Source: Mallotus nudiflorus
Lineage: Eukaryota > Streptophyta > Magnoliopsida > Malpighiales > Euphorbiaceae
Assembly: GCA_947683625.1 (NCBI GenBank)
Contig: CANTUR010000425.1
Coordinates: forward strand, 806,001-870,000
Length of the DNA stretch: 64,000 bases
Direction of reading: 5' to 3'
The notes below the pieces were generated by a model. It was not told the DNA's origin and made no database searches. It saw only the letters and a list, made by a program, of their open reading frames with translations. The stretch's first letter is position 1. The number at the start of each line of letters is the position of its first letter. Shown piece after piece: positions 20,382 to 32,040 of this stretch. The translations under genes were made by a program, and so were the position numbers.

Positions 20382-21503
20382 GTGAAAGCTGAACATCATA
20401 AGCCTTCTGGGAAGCTTCAGCCTCTTCCTATTCCCGAGTGGAAGTGGGAAAGGATAGCTATGGATTTTGTGGTAGGTTTACCTCGTTCTAAAGATGGATA
20501 CAATTCCATCTGGGTGATTGTAGACAAGTTGATGAAGTCTGCACATTTCTTGCCTGTGAAAGCCACCTATTCTATAGCTAGATTAGCAAAGTTATATGTG
20601 AAGCATATTGTGTGCCTTCATGGAGTACCTGTGTCCATTGTATCAGATAGAGGTTCGGTGTTTACTTCTCATTTTTGGCAGAAATTGCAGAAAGCGATGG
20701 GCACTAGGTTGGATTTCAGTACTGCTTTTCATCCTCAGACAGATGGTCAATCTGAGAGGACGATCCAGACACTGGAAGATATGTTGAGGATGTGTGTCCT
20801 GAATTTGGGAGGTAGCTGGGATGATCATTTGTCACTCGTAGAGTTTGCATATAATAACAGCTACCATAACAGTATTGGCATGGCACCGTATGAGGCTTTG
20901 TATGGGAGGAAGTGTAGATCCCCTTTGAGTTGGGATGAGATTGGTGAAAGAGCATTGATTGGACCTGAGATGGTTCAGGATGCTGTAGAGAAAGTCGCCA
21001 TGATTAAGCACATATTAGAGATCGCAGTTAGCAGACAGAAGAGCTATGCGGATCCTAGGCGCAGAGATGTGGAGTTTCAGGTTGGAGATTTTATTTTTCT
21101 GAAGGTATCTCCGATGAAGAGTGTGATGAGATTTGGCAAGAAGGGTAAGTTAGCTCCGAGATATATTAGACCGTTTGAGATTCTAGAGAGAGTTGGCACT
21201 ATTGCATATCAGTTGGATTTGCCTCCGAGTATGTCACAAGTGCATCCGGTGTTTCATATCTCGATGCTGAGGAAGTATGTCTCAGACCCTTCACACGTGT
21301 TGCAGCCTGATAGTGTAGAAGTGAGTGAAGATTTGACGTTTGTGGAAGAACCTGTGGCGATCGTTGATTATCAAGTTCGACAGTTGCGGTCGAAGCAGAT
21401 TCTGATGGTCAAGGTTCTATGGCATAGCAACAGAGTTGAGGAGCATACGTGGGAGACTGAAGCTGAGATGCGAGCTTCTTACCCGTATCTCTTCCCTTCT
21501 TGA
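20382..21503 (+). pseudogene. Integrase core and chromodomain of element C
   Basis: 373 open codons after the TAG. Core motifs: A-M-D-F-V-V-G-L-P (Asp 1), V-S-D-R-G-S-V-F-T (Asp 2), Q-S-E-R-T-I-Q-T-L-E (Glu). C-terminal part: R-Y-I-R-P-F, V-H-P-V-F-H-I-S-M-L-R-K-Y, then a chromodomain-like end (V-A-I-V-D-Y, V-L-W-H-S-N, H-T-W-E-T-E) finishing Y-P-Y-L-F-P-S. The chromodomain places C among chromoviruses, which may target heterochromatin. Confidence 0.92.
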
Positions 21504-21548
21504 TCTTATGATCATTTTCTTTTTGGAATTCAGGGACGAATTCTTGTA

Positions 21549-21560
21549 AGGGGGGAAGAC
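21549..21560 (+). promoter_or_regulatory. Polypurine tract of element C
   Basis: AAGGGGGGAAGAC lies directly 5' of the 3' LTR and would prime second-strand DNA synthesis. B has the same tract at 29657-29667. Confidence 0.85.
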
Positions 21561-22016
21561 TGTAATATCCCGTATTTTTTAAACATTTTAATATTTCATC
21601 GGGATATACAGTGTTAATAATTTTTGTACATATTTATGATATTTCATGAGTTGCTATTTAATTAAAAATTGATTTTAATTGTTTTATATTATTTTAAGTG
21701 GTTTACGTAAAATTTTCCCGGGACTTGCATTTTTGGAAAAATTGAAACGTAAATTATTTATTATTAATTATTTTAAACAATTTTACGGACTTGCATGAAC
21801 TCATATATATTTTTAAAGTACTAAATAATGTATACATGTGTATTTATTTATTTAACTAGGGTTAAATTAATTACCCTAATATTTTATTATTTATTAATTA
21901 GTTTTAATATTATTTAATTATTTTTAGGTGTATTAAATTTTTTAAATATTAAATTATATATGTGTGGTGTATATTTAATGTGTGTGATTTTATATTATTT
22001 TAATATATAGTGTAAA

Positions 22017-22065
<49 letters not shown>

Positions 22066-25000
22066 ATATTAAACAAAAATTAAAGTTGATTTATTTACAA
22101 CTTTGCCATTGAAGCTTCTCCCTCACTCCCGATCACTTCCCTCACCGTTCCGGTCGCTGCCATCCCTTTTTCTCACCGTCGGTGTGCCTCTAGGCGTGCC
22201 ACCTTCTTCCCAGCCTTCCCCGCCGCCTACTGCAGCTGTTTCCAGCGTCAGGAAGCCCGTTTTTGGTCGGAAAGCCGAAAGTGGAAGCTAACGTCGATCG
22301 ATGTGATTTCGGCAACCGTTTTAGACACCGCCGGTCTCTTTCTTCTCCTTGAGCTTCTGTGAGTGTGATTCCAAGCTTTGTTTCACTTTAAATGGTCTTG
22401 ATTTGCTTAGGTTTCGATTTTGGTAATTCGGCCATTTTAGTCTTGATTTTTTTGAACTTCAATTTGATTGATTCATGAAAAGTCCCTTAACAAATGTTGA
22501 TCCTAGTAGCTTAATCTTCATGTGTGAATTTTTGTAGAATTTTTGGAGATTATTTTGATTTTTGGGTATTTTTGAATATTTTAATATTATTTTCTAATTT
22601 TCGAAATTAATTAAATAAATTATGAAATTGTGTTTTATGATAAATATAGGTGTTTAAATGAATTATAGAAATTTATTTGGAATTTTTATGAATTTCTATG
22701 TATTTATTTTGAATTTAATTAGTTTATGTAATTTTGAGAAAATAGGGTTAATTGTGTTTTTAATTGAAATTAATTAGTTAATTGAGTTTAATTATTGATA
22801 TTATTGATAAATATGTTGAGAAAATTAATTTTGTGCACTTATATTATTTTTGGTGAATTTTTGGAGTAATTTTAGTATATTTATATATATAGGGGTATTT
22901 TGGTAAATTTACACTAAATTGGCTAAAAATGTAATTAAATTGGTTTTAATAGTTATTTAAGGTATAAAAATGATTTCTACAAATTATTTAGTATTTTTAA
23001 TTAATTAAAACTATTTTTCGTGAATTATTTTCAATTATATATATAATATACGATTTTTCTAATAAAATGAGTTTTTATCGATTTTTACTATGTTTTAAGG
23101 TTAATTACATAATTTCTACTTATAAAATGTATTTTTTATGTTATAAGGGTATTTTCGGTAGTTCTATATTGTTCTGTGATTGTGGATCCCGGTCGGTAAA
23201 CTGTAGTTTGGAGTCCGACCGAGGGGTTGTGGATGTGTTTCTATGTTTGTTTTTTGAAGTATGTTTCTTTGCAGGGCCGGCTCTACTCTTTGAGTAGAGA
23301 GATGTCCATTTTACAAGGGAAGTTCTTTCGAATTTTTGGTAGAATTCTCGTAAATTATTTAAGGTATAAAAATGATTTCTACAAATTATTTAGTATTTTT
23401 AATTAATTAAAACTATTTTTCGTGAATTATTTTCAATTATATATATAATATACGATTTTTCTAATAAAATGAGTTTTTATCGATTTTTACTATGTTTTAA
23501 GGTTAATTACATAATTTCTACTTATAAAATGTATTTTTATGTTATAAGGGTATTTTCGGTAGTTCTATATTGTTCTGTGATTGTGGACCCCGGTCGGTAA
23601 ACTGTAGTTTGGAGTCCGACCGAGGGGTTGTGGATGTGTTTCTATGTTTGTTTTTCGAAGTATGTTTCTTTACAGGGCCGGCTCTACTCTTTGAGTAGAG
23701 AGATGTCCATTTTACAGGGGAGGTTCTGTCGAATTTTTGGTAGAATTCTCGTAAAACGTGATGTCCGGTCGAACCCTAATTCTGATTCTGTGTCTAATAT
23801 TCTAGATCAAGTTTCTAGGATTTTCTATTAGGTTTATTCTGATGTCTGTTATTTATTGTTTATTTAGTTGCGCTGAGACTGAGGCCTAGTGGACCAGGCC
23901 CGTCGGACCCATCTCGAGGAGCGCACTAAGTGTGAGTTACTATTTTATATATATATATGCTTTAGGATGCATGATTTTAGAAATATATGTTTTATTTTGA
24001 TTAAATATGCATAATGATTTAATTAGTACTTAAGTTTATTTTTAGGGTATTTTTGGTATATTTTAAACTGTATGCATGTTTATTTAATGAATTATGTTTA
24101 AAATGTTTTTAAGTATATTTCTAGTTTATTTTGTAATTTAATTGGATTTATTTGATGTATATATACTCGAAATATACCTGGTTTACTTTTGGTATATTTT
24201 TAGTATATATATGGTTTATGTTGCTATTTTATTCAATTCATGCATCATTTACTTTATGAATGTATGCTTTATATTTTAATGAAGGATATCAATAGAACGT
24301 GCTACCTAGTGGGCAGCACTAGGACCGAGTACGTATCGGTACGCTTATAACACTTAGGCTATATTACTAACCTGTTTGAGGATATTGATTAGATTTGATT
24401 ATTTGATGTGTGAGAAAGAATTTGGGAGTGTGATTACTGGAGCTCGATTGACCAAGTGTCTCGGGGCCAATCACACTGGCAGTCAAACTGCTGGAGCTCG
24501 ATTGACTTAGTGTCTCGGGGCCAGTCTACTGTCTAAATGGAACAAGTGAATATATATTAGAATAAGTGAGCCTGTATGGCTAGAGTGTTGTCTAACACTG
24601 TTTGAGGTTGCAATATTCTAGGGTTCTATTTGATCCTTCATGAACTGTGATTTTCAATAAAAAATATAAAATGATTTTATTGCACCTGTGTGTATTTGCT
24701 TGTATATATGCTTATTATATATATACTATTGACTGTGTGCATTGGCATTTAGTATGCATGTATATATATTATAGTAATTCACTCAGTGAGGTCTGACTCC
24801 CCTCCGTTGACTATTTTTCAGGAGAGTAATCGTCTTCAGACCTCAGTAGCAGGCCTGTACGCCGGATTTCTTCCGCCCCGGCTTCTTTATGTAAACTGCT
24901 TATCTGAGTCTTGAGTTTTATTTTTATAATCTAGACACTGCAGTAGTTATAAATAAATTATGGGTTTTATGTATTATATTTATGTGAGTTATGTATCTTA

Positions 25001-25235
25001 AGAATTTAAACTGGATTTATATTAAAGGAGATATTTATATATGAGATGAGAATTTGATTTGATTTGGTTTGACGAAAATATTATTTTGATAATTATGATT
25101 TTATTTTCGCTGCATTAAGTGTTGTTATTATTATTATTGTATGTTTTATTTTATTTTTAGGCTTACTACCGTTCCGGATTCGAAAGAATTCTCATTCCCT
25201 AGCGCCGGTCATGACCCCTGTTTTGGGTCGTGACA
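21561..25235 (+). repeat. 3' LTR of element C (3675 bp), with internal duplication
   Basis: Same ends as the 5' LTR. It is about 410 bp longer, mainly because a segment of about 402 bp is repeated in tandem (22953-23354 and 23355-23756), and it also has a longer TA run at 22017-22061. The duplicated block carries the TTGCAG acceptor and the CTCTACTC/GAGTAGAG hairpin, so this LTR has two copies of each. Confidence 0.92.
22953..23756. repeat. Tandem duplication of about 402 bp in the C 3' LTR
   Basis: The two units start TTATTTAAGGTATAAAAATG and are almost identical over their length. The junction lies inside TCTCGTAAA/TTATTTAAGG at about 23354. The 5' LTR has one copy, so the duplication arose after integration, or by an error in the last reverse transcription. 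Confidence 0.9.
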
Positions 25236-25240
25236 GGACT

Positions 25241-26190
25241 GCTCACATCGAGTACCAGTGGATTATGATAGTCGAGTTTTCTGTTGAGGGACCAGCCCTA
25301 GATTGGTTTATTCAGATGATCCAGCCATATATAATGATGATGACTTGGGCTCAGTTCAGAGAGCGATTCATGAGGAGATTTTTTCCAGAGCCACTTCACA
25401 TGAGTTATAGACTCCGGTTGACCAGCATTTGAGGATTACACTCGAGAGTTCCTTCGGCTTGGCAGATATGCAGAGGATTTGATACGAGACCAGTACTTTA
25501 CAGTTACCACTTATGTTACTGGTTTGGGTTCAGCATTTGCTGGTATGCCTACAGCGGGCCTTACTCTAGAGTCAGTGATAGAGTTGGCCAAGGAGATTGA
25601 GCTGAGGCTAGTCAGGCAAGGAGCTATGCCTGATTATTACCAGCTAGGTTTTCAGTCAGGTGGATTCCAGAACACTCCGTACTCAAGTTTCCAGATTGGA
25701 TCGAGTAGTCAGCAGAGGGGTCTAGCGCAACAGAGTCAGAGACAACAACAGTGGGTACATTAGAGTAGTAGACATGGCTGTGGAGGTCAGCGTAGACCGT
25801 TCAGACTTGGGTCAGGTGCTTCGAGCAGCAACAGTGGTCGTAGTTCTGGGTCAGCTGCCAGTGTATATCATACCTGCGCAGAGTCCATCAGGGACCGTGT
25901 TACATGACACTACTAACGTGTTTCCGATGCGGGCAGACATGACATTTTGCCGATTATATCCCTATTCTAGGTATTAGTAGCCGCAGATTCTGTGATTTCC
26001 TCAGCAGTTGATTGCTAGTGCTGCACCCATTCCTTTTCATTTGCTTCCAGCCCAGCATCAGAGTTCTACTCAGATTGTTCCCCAGCAGGGTCATGGTAGA
26101 GGTACCAGAGGAGGTGCCAAAGGTGTTGGCCAAGCTTCTACCAGTCAACAAGGAGGTCAAGACAAGCCAGAGTCTCCCATCTCACTCGAC
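25241..26190 (+). pseudogene. gag of element B, 3' part
   Basis: Continues the frame interrupted at 13300: R-T-A-H-I-E-Y-Q-W-I-M, W-A-Q-F-R-E-R-F-M-R-R-F-F-P-E, then Y-V-T-G-L-G-S-A-F-A-G-M-P and a Gln/Ser-rich linker. A frameshift lies near 25430 and a stop near 25760. The zinc motifs are damaged: the first Cys is Tyr, and C-F-R-C-G-Q-T is followed by a TGA. It is more decayed than gag of C. Confidence 0.8.
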
Positions 26191-27000
26191 AGGATGCTCA
26201 GACATCTAATGCAATCATGGCAGGTATTATTTCTATCTATTACCTAGATGCATGGGTTCTATTTGATCCGGGTACCACGCATTTGTTCGTTTCTCCTATT
26301 TTTGCTTTCAAGTCTTATTGGCAAGCTTCGAAGATGACTTTTCCTTTGTCTATTGCCACTCCTCTAAGTGATTCTTTAGACACCGATGTTGTTCTTTCTG
26401 GTTGTCCAGTTCTTGTTGGAGGTACAAAATTATCCACTGATTTGATTTTATTGAATGTGATGGAGTTTGATGTTATTTTAGGTATGGATTGGTTATATCT
26501 ACACTATGCGGTGGTAGATTGTCGGAGTAAATAGGTGACTTTCAAAATTTTGGGTGAAGAAGAATTTAAGTTTATGGGTGATAGGAGTTCAGCACCTCAG
26601 AATCTCATCTCTGCTATTATGGCTAGGAAGCTATTAAGGAAGGGTTGTCAGGGATATTTGGCATTAGTCAAGGATACTTCAGTGGAGAAGTTATCAGTCA
26701 CAAATGTTCCTGTTGCTTGTGAGTTTTCTGATGTTTTTCCTGAGGAGTTGCTAGGTTTACCACCTCATAGAGAGTTTGAATTCTATATAGATGTGGTTCC
26801 AGGCACTACCCCTATATCTATGCCACCCTACAGAATGGCTCCTACAGAGTTGAAAGAGTTGAAGGAGTAGTTACAAGAGTTGTTAGATAAGGGATTTATT
26901 AGACCTAGTGTTTCTCCTTGGGATGCACCAGTCCTGTTTATGAAGAAGAAGGATGGTACCCCTGAGACTGTGCATTGACTACAGAGAGCTGAACAAGGTG
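26191..27000 (+). pseudogene. Protease and RT start of element B pol
   Basis: L-F-D-P-G-T-T-H-L-F-V at about 26259-26290 is the protease site with Pro for the active-site Ser (D-P-G). F-D-V-I-L-G-M-D-W follows at 26465-26490. Stops occur at 26532 and 26868 (TAG for Gln). A one-base insertion in a C run near 26960, in the L-R-L-C-I-D-Y region, shifts the RT frame. Confidence 0.8.
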
Positions 27001-29610
27001 ACAGTGAAGAACAAGTATCCTCTTTCGAGGATAGATGACTTGTTTAATCAGCTATAGGGTGCACAGTTCTTTTTTAAGATTGATCTGAGGTCGGGTTATC
27101 ATCAGTTGTGGATCAGTGAAGTCGATGTTCCTAAAACGATATTTTGCACTTGATATGGCCATTATGAGTTTTTGGTGATGTCTTTTGGCTTGACTAATGC
27201 ACCAGCAGCTTTTATAGACCTGATGCAAAGGGTATTCAGACCATATATGAATCTATTTATGGTAGTTTTCATTGATGATATACTGGTGTATTTGAGGAGT
27301 ATGGAGGAACATGTATATCACTTGAGGACTGTACTGCAGACACTGAGAGAACATCAGCTTTATGCTAAATTCTTAAAGTGTGATTTTTGGATGGAGGGTG
27401 TTGCATTTCTTGGATACGTGGTGTCTAAAGAAGGTATCCAGGTTGATCCACAAAAGATTGAGGTAGTGTCTGAGTGGCCTAGACCGACTTTAGTTACGGA
27501 GATTCAGAGTTTTCTGGGTTTAGCCGGTACTATAAGAGGTTTGTGCAGGATTTTTCCAAAATTGCAGCTCCTATGCCTCGCTTGACTTAGAAGAATGTAA
27601 TGTTTGAGTGGTCAGAAGCTTGTGAGAATAGTTTTCAGTTACTGAAGGAGAAGTTGACCATAGCCCTAGTGTTAGCTTTGTGTAATGGAGTGAACAAGTT
27701 CATAGTGTATTGTGATGCCTCTAGAGTTGGCCTAGGTTGTATGTTGATGTAGAATGGTAAGGTGATGGCCTATGCTTCGAGGCAGTTGAAGAAGCATTAA
27801 CAGAACTATCCTACCCACAACCTAGAGATGGTTGCAATGATCTTTGCTCTCAAGATCTGGAGACATTATCTGTAAGGGGTGACTTATGAGATTTTTACTA
27901 ATCATAAGAGCCTTAAGTACATTTTCCAGCAGAGAGATCTGAATCTGAGGTAGGGGAGATGGTTGGAACTGTTGAAAGATTATGACTGTCAGATTCTATA
28001 TCATCCAGGCAAGGCTAATGTGGTAGCAGATGCCTTGAGTAGGAAGTCCTCAGGCAGTCTTGCTCATATCAGTGTAGAGAGGAGATCGTTGATCCAGGAG
28101 TTGCATCTGTTAGTGGATCAAGGTCTGATGATGAAGATTAGTAGATCAAGTTGACTGCTAGATCAGTTTAGGGTGCGATCTGTACTGAGAGATAGGATTA
28201 ACGTAGTTCAAAGCCAAGATCCTATTCTGGAAGAGCTTACAAAGAATGTTCGAGCAGGGAAGTTCACTGATTTGACACTTGATGATGATGGTGTTTTATG
28301 GATTAGTGGTAGATTGTGTGTTCCTGATATGGATAATTTAAGAGAAGAGATCCTTAAGGAAGTACATTATATAGCCTACAGTGTACATCCAGGTGTCACT
28401 AAGTTGTACCACAGTACTAGAGACTTATGCTAGTGGGATGGATTAAAGAAGGATGTCGCTGATTATGTTGCTAAGTGTTTGACATGTCAGCAAGTGAAAG
28501 TTGAGCATCATAAGCTTATGGGAAGCTTCAGCCTCTTCCTATTCCTGAGTGGAAGTGGGAAAGGATTGCTATGGATTTTGTAGTTGGTTTACCTCGTTCG
28601 AAGGATTGATACGATTGCATCTGGGTGGTTGTGGACAGGTCAACCAAGTCTACACATTTTTTTCTTGTGAAAGCCACCTATTATATAGCTAGATTGGAGA
28701 AGCAGTATATGAAGCATATTGTGTGCCTTCATGGAGTACCTGTGTCCATTGTGTTAGACAGAGGTTCAGTGTTTACCTCTCATTTTTGGTAGAAGTTGTA
28801 GGAAGCGATGGGCACTAGGTTGGACTTCAGTACTGCTTTTCATCCTCAGATAGATGGTCAGTCTGAGAGGATGATCCAGACACTGGAAGATATGTTAAGG
28901 ATGTGTGTTTTGGATTTAGGAGGTAGCTGGGATGATCATTTTCCACTCATAGAGTTTGCGTATAATAACAGCTGCCATAACAATATTGGAATGACACCAT
29001 ATGAGGCTTTGTACAGAAGGAATTATAGATCTCCTCTGAGTTGGGATGAGATTAGTGAGAGAGCTTTGACTGGACCTGAGATGGTTCAGGATGATACAAA
29101 GAAAGTTGTTATGATCAAGAGCATATTAGAGACCGCAGTTAGTAGGTAGAAGAGCTATACGGATCCTAGGCGCAGAGATGTGGAGTTCCATGTAGGAGAC
29201 TTTATTTTTCTGAAGGTGTCTCCGATGAAGAGTGTTATGAGATTTGATAGGAAGGGAAGCTAGCATCGAGATATATCGAATCATCCGAAATTTTAGAAAG
29301 AGTTGGCACTGTTGCATATCGGTTGGCTTTGCCTCCAAGTATGTCTCAAGTGCATATGGTGTTTCATATCTCAATACTAAGGAAGTATGTCTCAGACCCT
29401 TCACACGTGTTGCAGCCCGACAGTGTTGAAGTGAATGAAGACCTGACATTCGTATAGGAACCTGTTGCGATCGTTGACTATCAAGTTTGACAATTGCATT
29501 CGAACCAGATTCTGATGGTCAAGGAGTTGTAGCGCAGCAACAGAGTAGAAGAGCATACTTGGGAGACTGAAGCTGAGATGGAGCTTCTTACTTGTATCTC
29601 TTTCCTCCTT
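27001..29610 (+). pseudogene. RT, RNase H, integrase and chromodomain of element B
   Basis: Follows element C residue by residue but with many stops and shifts: the RT active site F-I-D-D-I-L is kept at about 27268-27285; RNase H fragments lie at about 27690-28070 (V-V-A-D-A-L-S near 28021); the integrase zinc region at about 28360-28490 and core at 28560-28950 (Q-S-E-R-M-I-Q); the C-terminal tail is near 29330-29610. TAG for CAG is frequent (27057, 28798 and others). The element cannot make a polyprotein. Confidence 0.85.
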
Positions 29611-29797
29611 GATATGTATATCTTCTTTTTTGGAATTCGGGGATGAATTCTTGTAAGGGGGGAAGACTATAATAACCCGAGTTTTTAAATGATTTTATTT
29701 TAAATCAAGATATGCAGTATTAATAATTTCAGATAATATTTAAATATTTATCAATTTTTAAGTTAATTATCATTAATTTATGTTCATTAGGGTTTCG

Positions 29798-29806
<9 letters not shown>

Positions 29807-29833
<27 letters not shown>

Positions 29834-29957
29834 ATGAGTATATAATTATCCATGTGTGTGTACATTAAAATATGTGGTGTGTGTTTTTTTTAGTACATAA
29901 TTATATGGTATTAAATTTTATTATAAAGTTATACTATATATATATATATATATATAT
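29807..29957. repeat. TA and TG microsatellites at the left viral junction
   Basis: TG run at 29812-29833 and TA run at about 29935-29957. The viral sequence starts directly after the TA run. The matching TA run on the right side is at 35049-35075. Confidence 0.85.
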
Positions 29958-30079
29958 AAGGTAATGCTGTAGAAAATTTAATAATTGACATGATAACAAA
30001 TTTAGAAAATTGTTTGTATAATAAATTATTAGGATTACAAAAAAATAAAGAAAGTCTAGAAAAAATTACTAAAACTCTT
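29958..30079 (+). repeat. Inverted 122-bp copy of part of the viral first ORF
   Basis: Matches 34296-34417 in opposite orientation with three differences visible by eye. On its left it begins at a viral TATATAAGG that overlaps the TA microsatellite, so a few bases are shared between virus and host at the junction. Confidence 0.85.
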
Positions 30080-30606
30080 TAAAAATTCTTTTAATGTTAT
30101 TGGTTTTGCTTTATTTATTTTCCTTTTGTAATTTTATTTTTATTTTCTTCTTTAATTCTTATTGGTACAATTATTCTATGTTTTTCCCATTTTTCTAAGG
30201 GGTTTTCTCCTTCTAAATTTTTTATTTTTTCTATTATTCTACTTTCTATTTGTGTTTGGTATACTTCTATGTCGCAGTTTAATTCTAAAGTTGTGTTTTC
30301 TATAATATTATTTTTATTTTCTTTTTGCACTGTATTTGTATGGACCCCACCATGCATCCAATCGCGTAGTTGAAAACTAGTTAGTCTTTGTATTTTTATT
30401 TTATGACCACATAATGTATAAAATTCATAATATTAAGGATAAATACACCAAGAACTGTAAATATCAAAAAATGATTTTCCTAATATTAAGGGATATTTGT
30501 AATTAAATTCAAATATTAATGGTATTTTTAATACTTTTGTTGCTATTTCAATGGGTGTGTTTGTTGCTACTCTATTAATAGTGTAAATAGTTTTTTCCTA
30601 TTCTAG
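30080..30606 (-). pseudogene. Viral segment between protease and RT
   Basis: An 80-codon open frame at 30115-30357 is Lys/Glu/Asn-rich with N-P-L-E-K-W and I-I-V-P-I-R motifs, like the linker ahead of RT in plant pararetroviruses. Upstream (30360-30606) is the tail of the protease with P-L-I-L-G-K-S-F-F-D near 30480. The sequence ends at the inverted junction at 30080, before any RT motif. Confidence 0.5.
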
Positions 30607-30792
30607 TTAATTTAAAAGGAATTTTAAATTTGTCCAATTTTTTACTAATTCAGTTTTTCCTAAAGTAATTTGAAATCCAGTATCAACTAATGTTAGAATT
30701 GTTTTATTATTTAATTTAACTAATATAAAACTTGTAAAATTAGTTGTAAGGTTTCTTTTGTGATACTGGTATTGAGATTTTCTTCCCTTCAT
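30607..30792 (-). pseudogene. Viral aspartic protease
   Basis: A 61-codon frame with V-K-L-N-N-K-T then L-V-D-T-G-F-Q-I-T-L-G; the D-T-G active site is at 30684-30676. The second conserved block, I-L-G, lies downstream near 30480 after a stop. This is the retropepsin that normally precedes RT in Caulimoviridae. Confidence 0.65.
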
Positions 30793-31063
30793 ATATTTAT
30801 ATGTGTAGATGTTATTGTAAAAGGTTTTATAGATTCTAGAAAATCTGTTCCGAATAACACTTTTGCTATCTCATCGTGTTGTATTTTGTGTAGTTTTAAA
30901 GGTATTTTTAGTTTATTTAAATCTAGTATTATAATTACTGATTCATAAAGTGTATATTCTTCATTTTGATATATATATGTATAAGGTTCTTTTAAAATTT
31001 GTATTTTATCGTCTGAGTCTAATAATGATTCATCTATATGAGAAGCACATGATCCTATATCTA
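30793..31063 (-). pseudogene. Viral protease-like domain fused to the movement-protein end
   Basis: In a frame shifted from the movement protein, the translation shows P-I-L-I-D-I-G-S-C-A-S (D-I-G-S at 31061-31050) and, about 60 residues on, A-K-V-L-F-G-T-D-F-L. These two blocks have the spacing of a retropepsin fold, so this may be a second, degenerate protease-like domain. The frame break lies in an A-rich run near 31070-31090. Confidence 0.5.
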
Positions 31064-32040
31064 TTAGTATAGGTATTTGTTTATTTTTTTATTTTTTCTT
31101 CTATATACATTTGGTGATCTTGTTTTTCTAATGTGGTGTTTACAATTGAATTTTTTACTAATACTAGGTTCTTCAGATAGACTTTTTCTTCCTATTGTTA
31201 GTGATCTTTGTAGTTCATTATAATTTTTATATAAATTTTCATTTTTCTTAGGTTTTCCTAATTCATTAGTATTATCAAATTCTATAATATAATTTTCAGG
31301 GTAATTATAAATATTAGTTATTTCTCTAGGTCTATATTCTATTAATTTTTTAAATATTGGTGGTACTTCATAACTTGTTAATATCTTATTGTTATAAATT
31401 TCATATTTGGTAGTAAATGCATATAAAGTTTTTATCTTTATACTAATTAGCTTACTTCTAGTAGGTGTTTTTATTCTAAAAAGCTTATAATATATTCTTA
31501 ATATTTGGTCTATGTTTTCATCTCTAAGATTAAGACTAAAATTTGGAAATATGTTTATAACAGCCATATTATAACATAAATTTGTATCTAATTCTCTTAT
31601 TATACTATCCTTTATACTATGTCTCATTCTATCATCTGTTATAACTAAACTGAATGGTGAATTAATATGAGATTGGAAGTAAGATTTTATTACTATACTT
31701 ATTCCTCCTATTTGTAAATTTTTGTATTGATATCTTTCTTTTTCTGGTATTTTCATTAATTCGTTTTCTATTATATCTTTATTGAGAATAGATATTCTAG
31801 TATTTCCTTCTGTATCAACCACATCTATTGCTTCTTCAGCTATTTTTCCTACATAATATTATTTTTTTTTCTCTTTTAAAAATTGGGTTTTTAAATATTC
31901 TTTTAAAGTTGTTGTTTGGTTGTTGTTTTTCAAAAATTTCTTTTATACTAATATTAGGTTCATAATTTATTAATTATAAATATTTTTCTCTATTAAATTC
32001 ATGTTCTATGTAATTTTTCCCTATATTACTATTTTCTTAT
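31064..32040 (-). pseudogene. Viral movement protein (30K superfamily)
   Basis: The longest viral frame (31064-31822, 252 codons) begins without an ATG and continues a broken frame from about 32000. It has L-Q-I-G-G-I-S-I-V-I-K-S-Y-F near residue 35 and L-V-I-T-D-D-R-M near 65, the conserved beta strand and the L-x-D-x-R-type motif of 30K movement proteins, which open plasmodesmata. The C-terminal part is basic. Stops are present in the N-terminal part near 31965 and 31865. Confidence 0.65.

Larger units (their letters stand above)
13301..25235 (+). mobile_element. Element C: Tekay/Del-type chromovirus inserted in gag of B
   Basis: Complete element of 11935 bp with TSD ggact (13296-13300, 25236-25240). 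5' LTR 13301-16562, primer site 16567-16578, gag-pol 16763-21503, purine tract 21549-21559, 3' LTR 21561-25235. The first roughly 140 bp of the two LTRs are identical and the rest differs at a few sites, so it is younger than B. The polyprotein is nearly whole but has about nine stop codons and at least two frameshifts. Confidence 0.95.
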
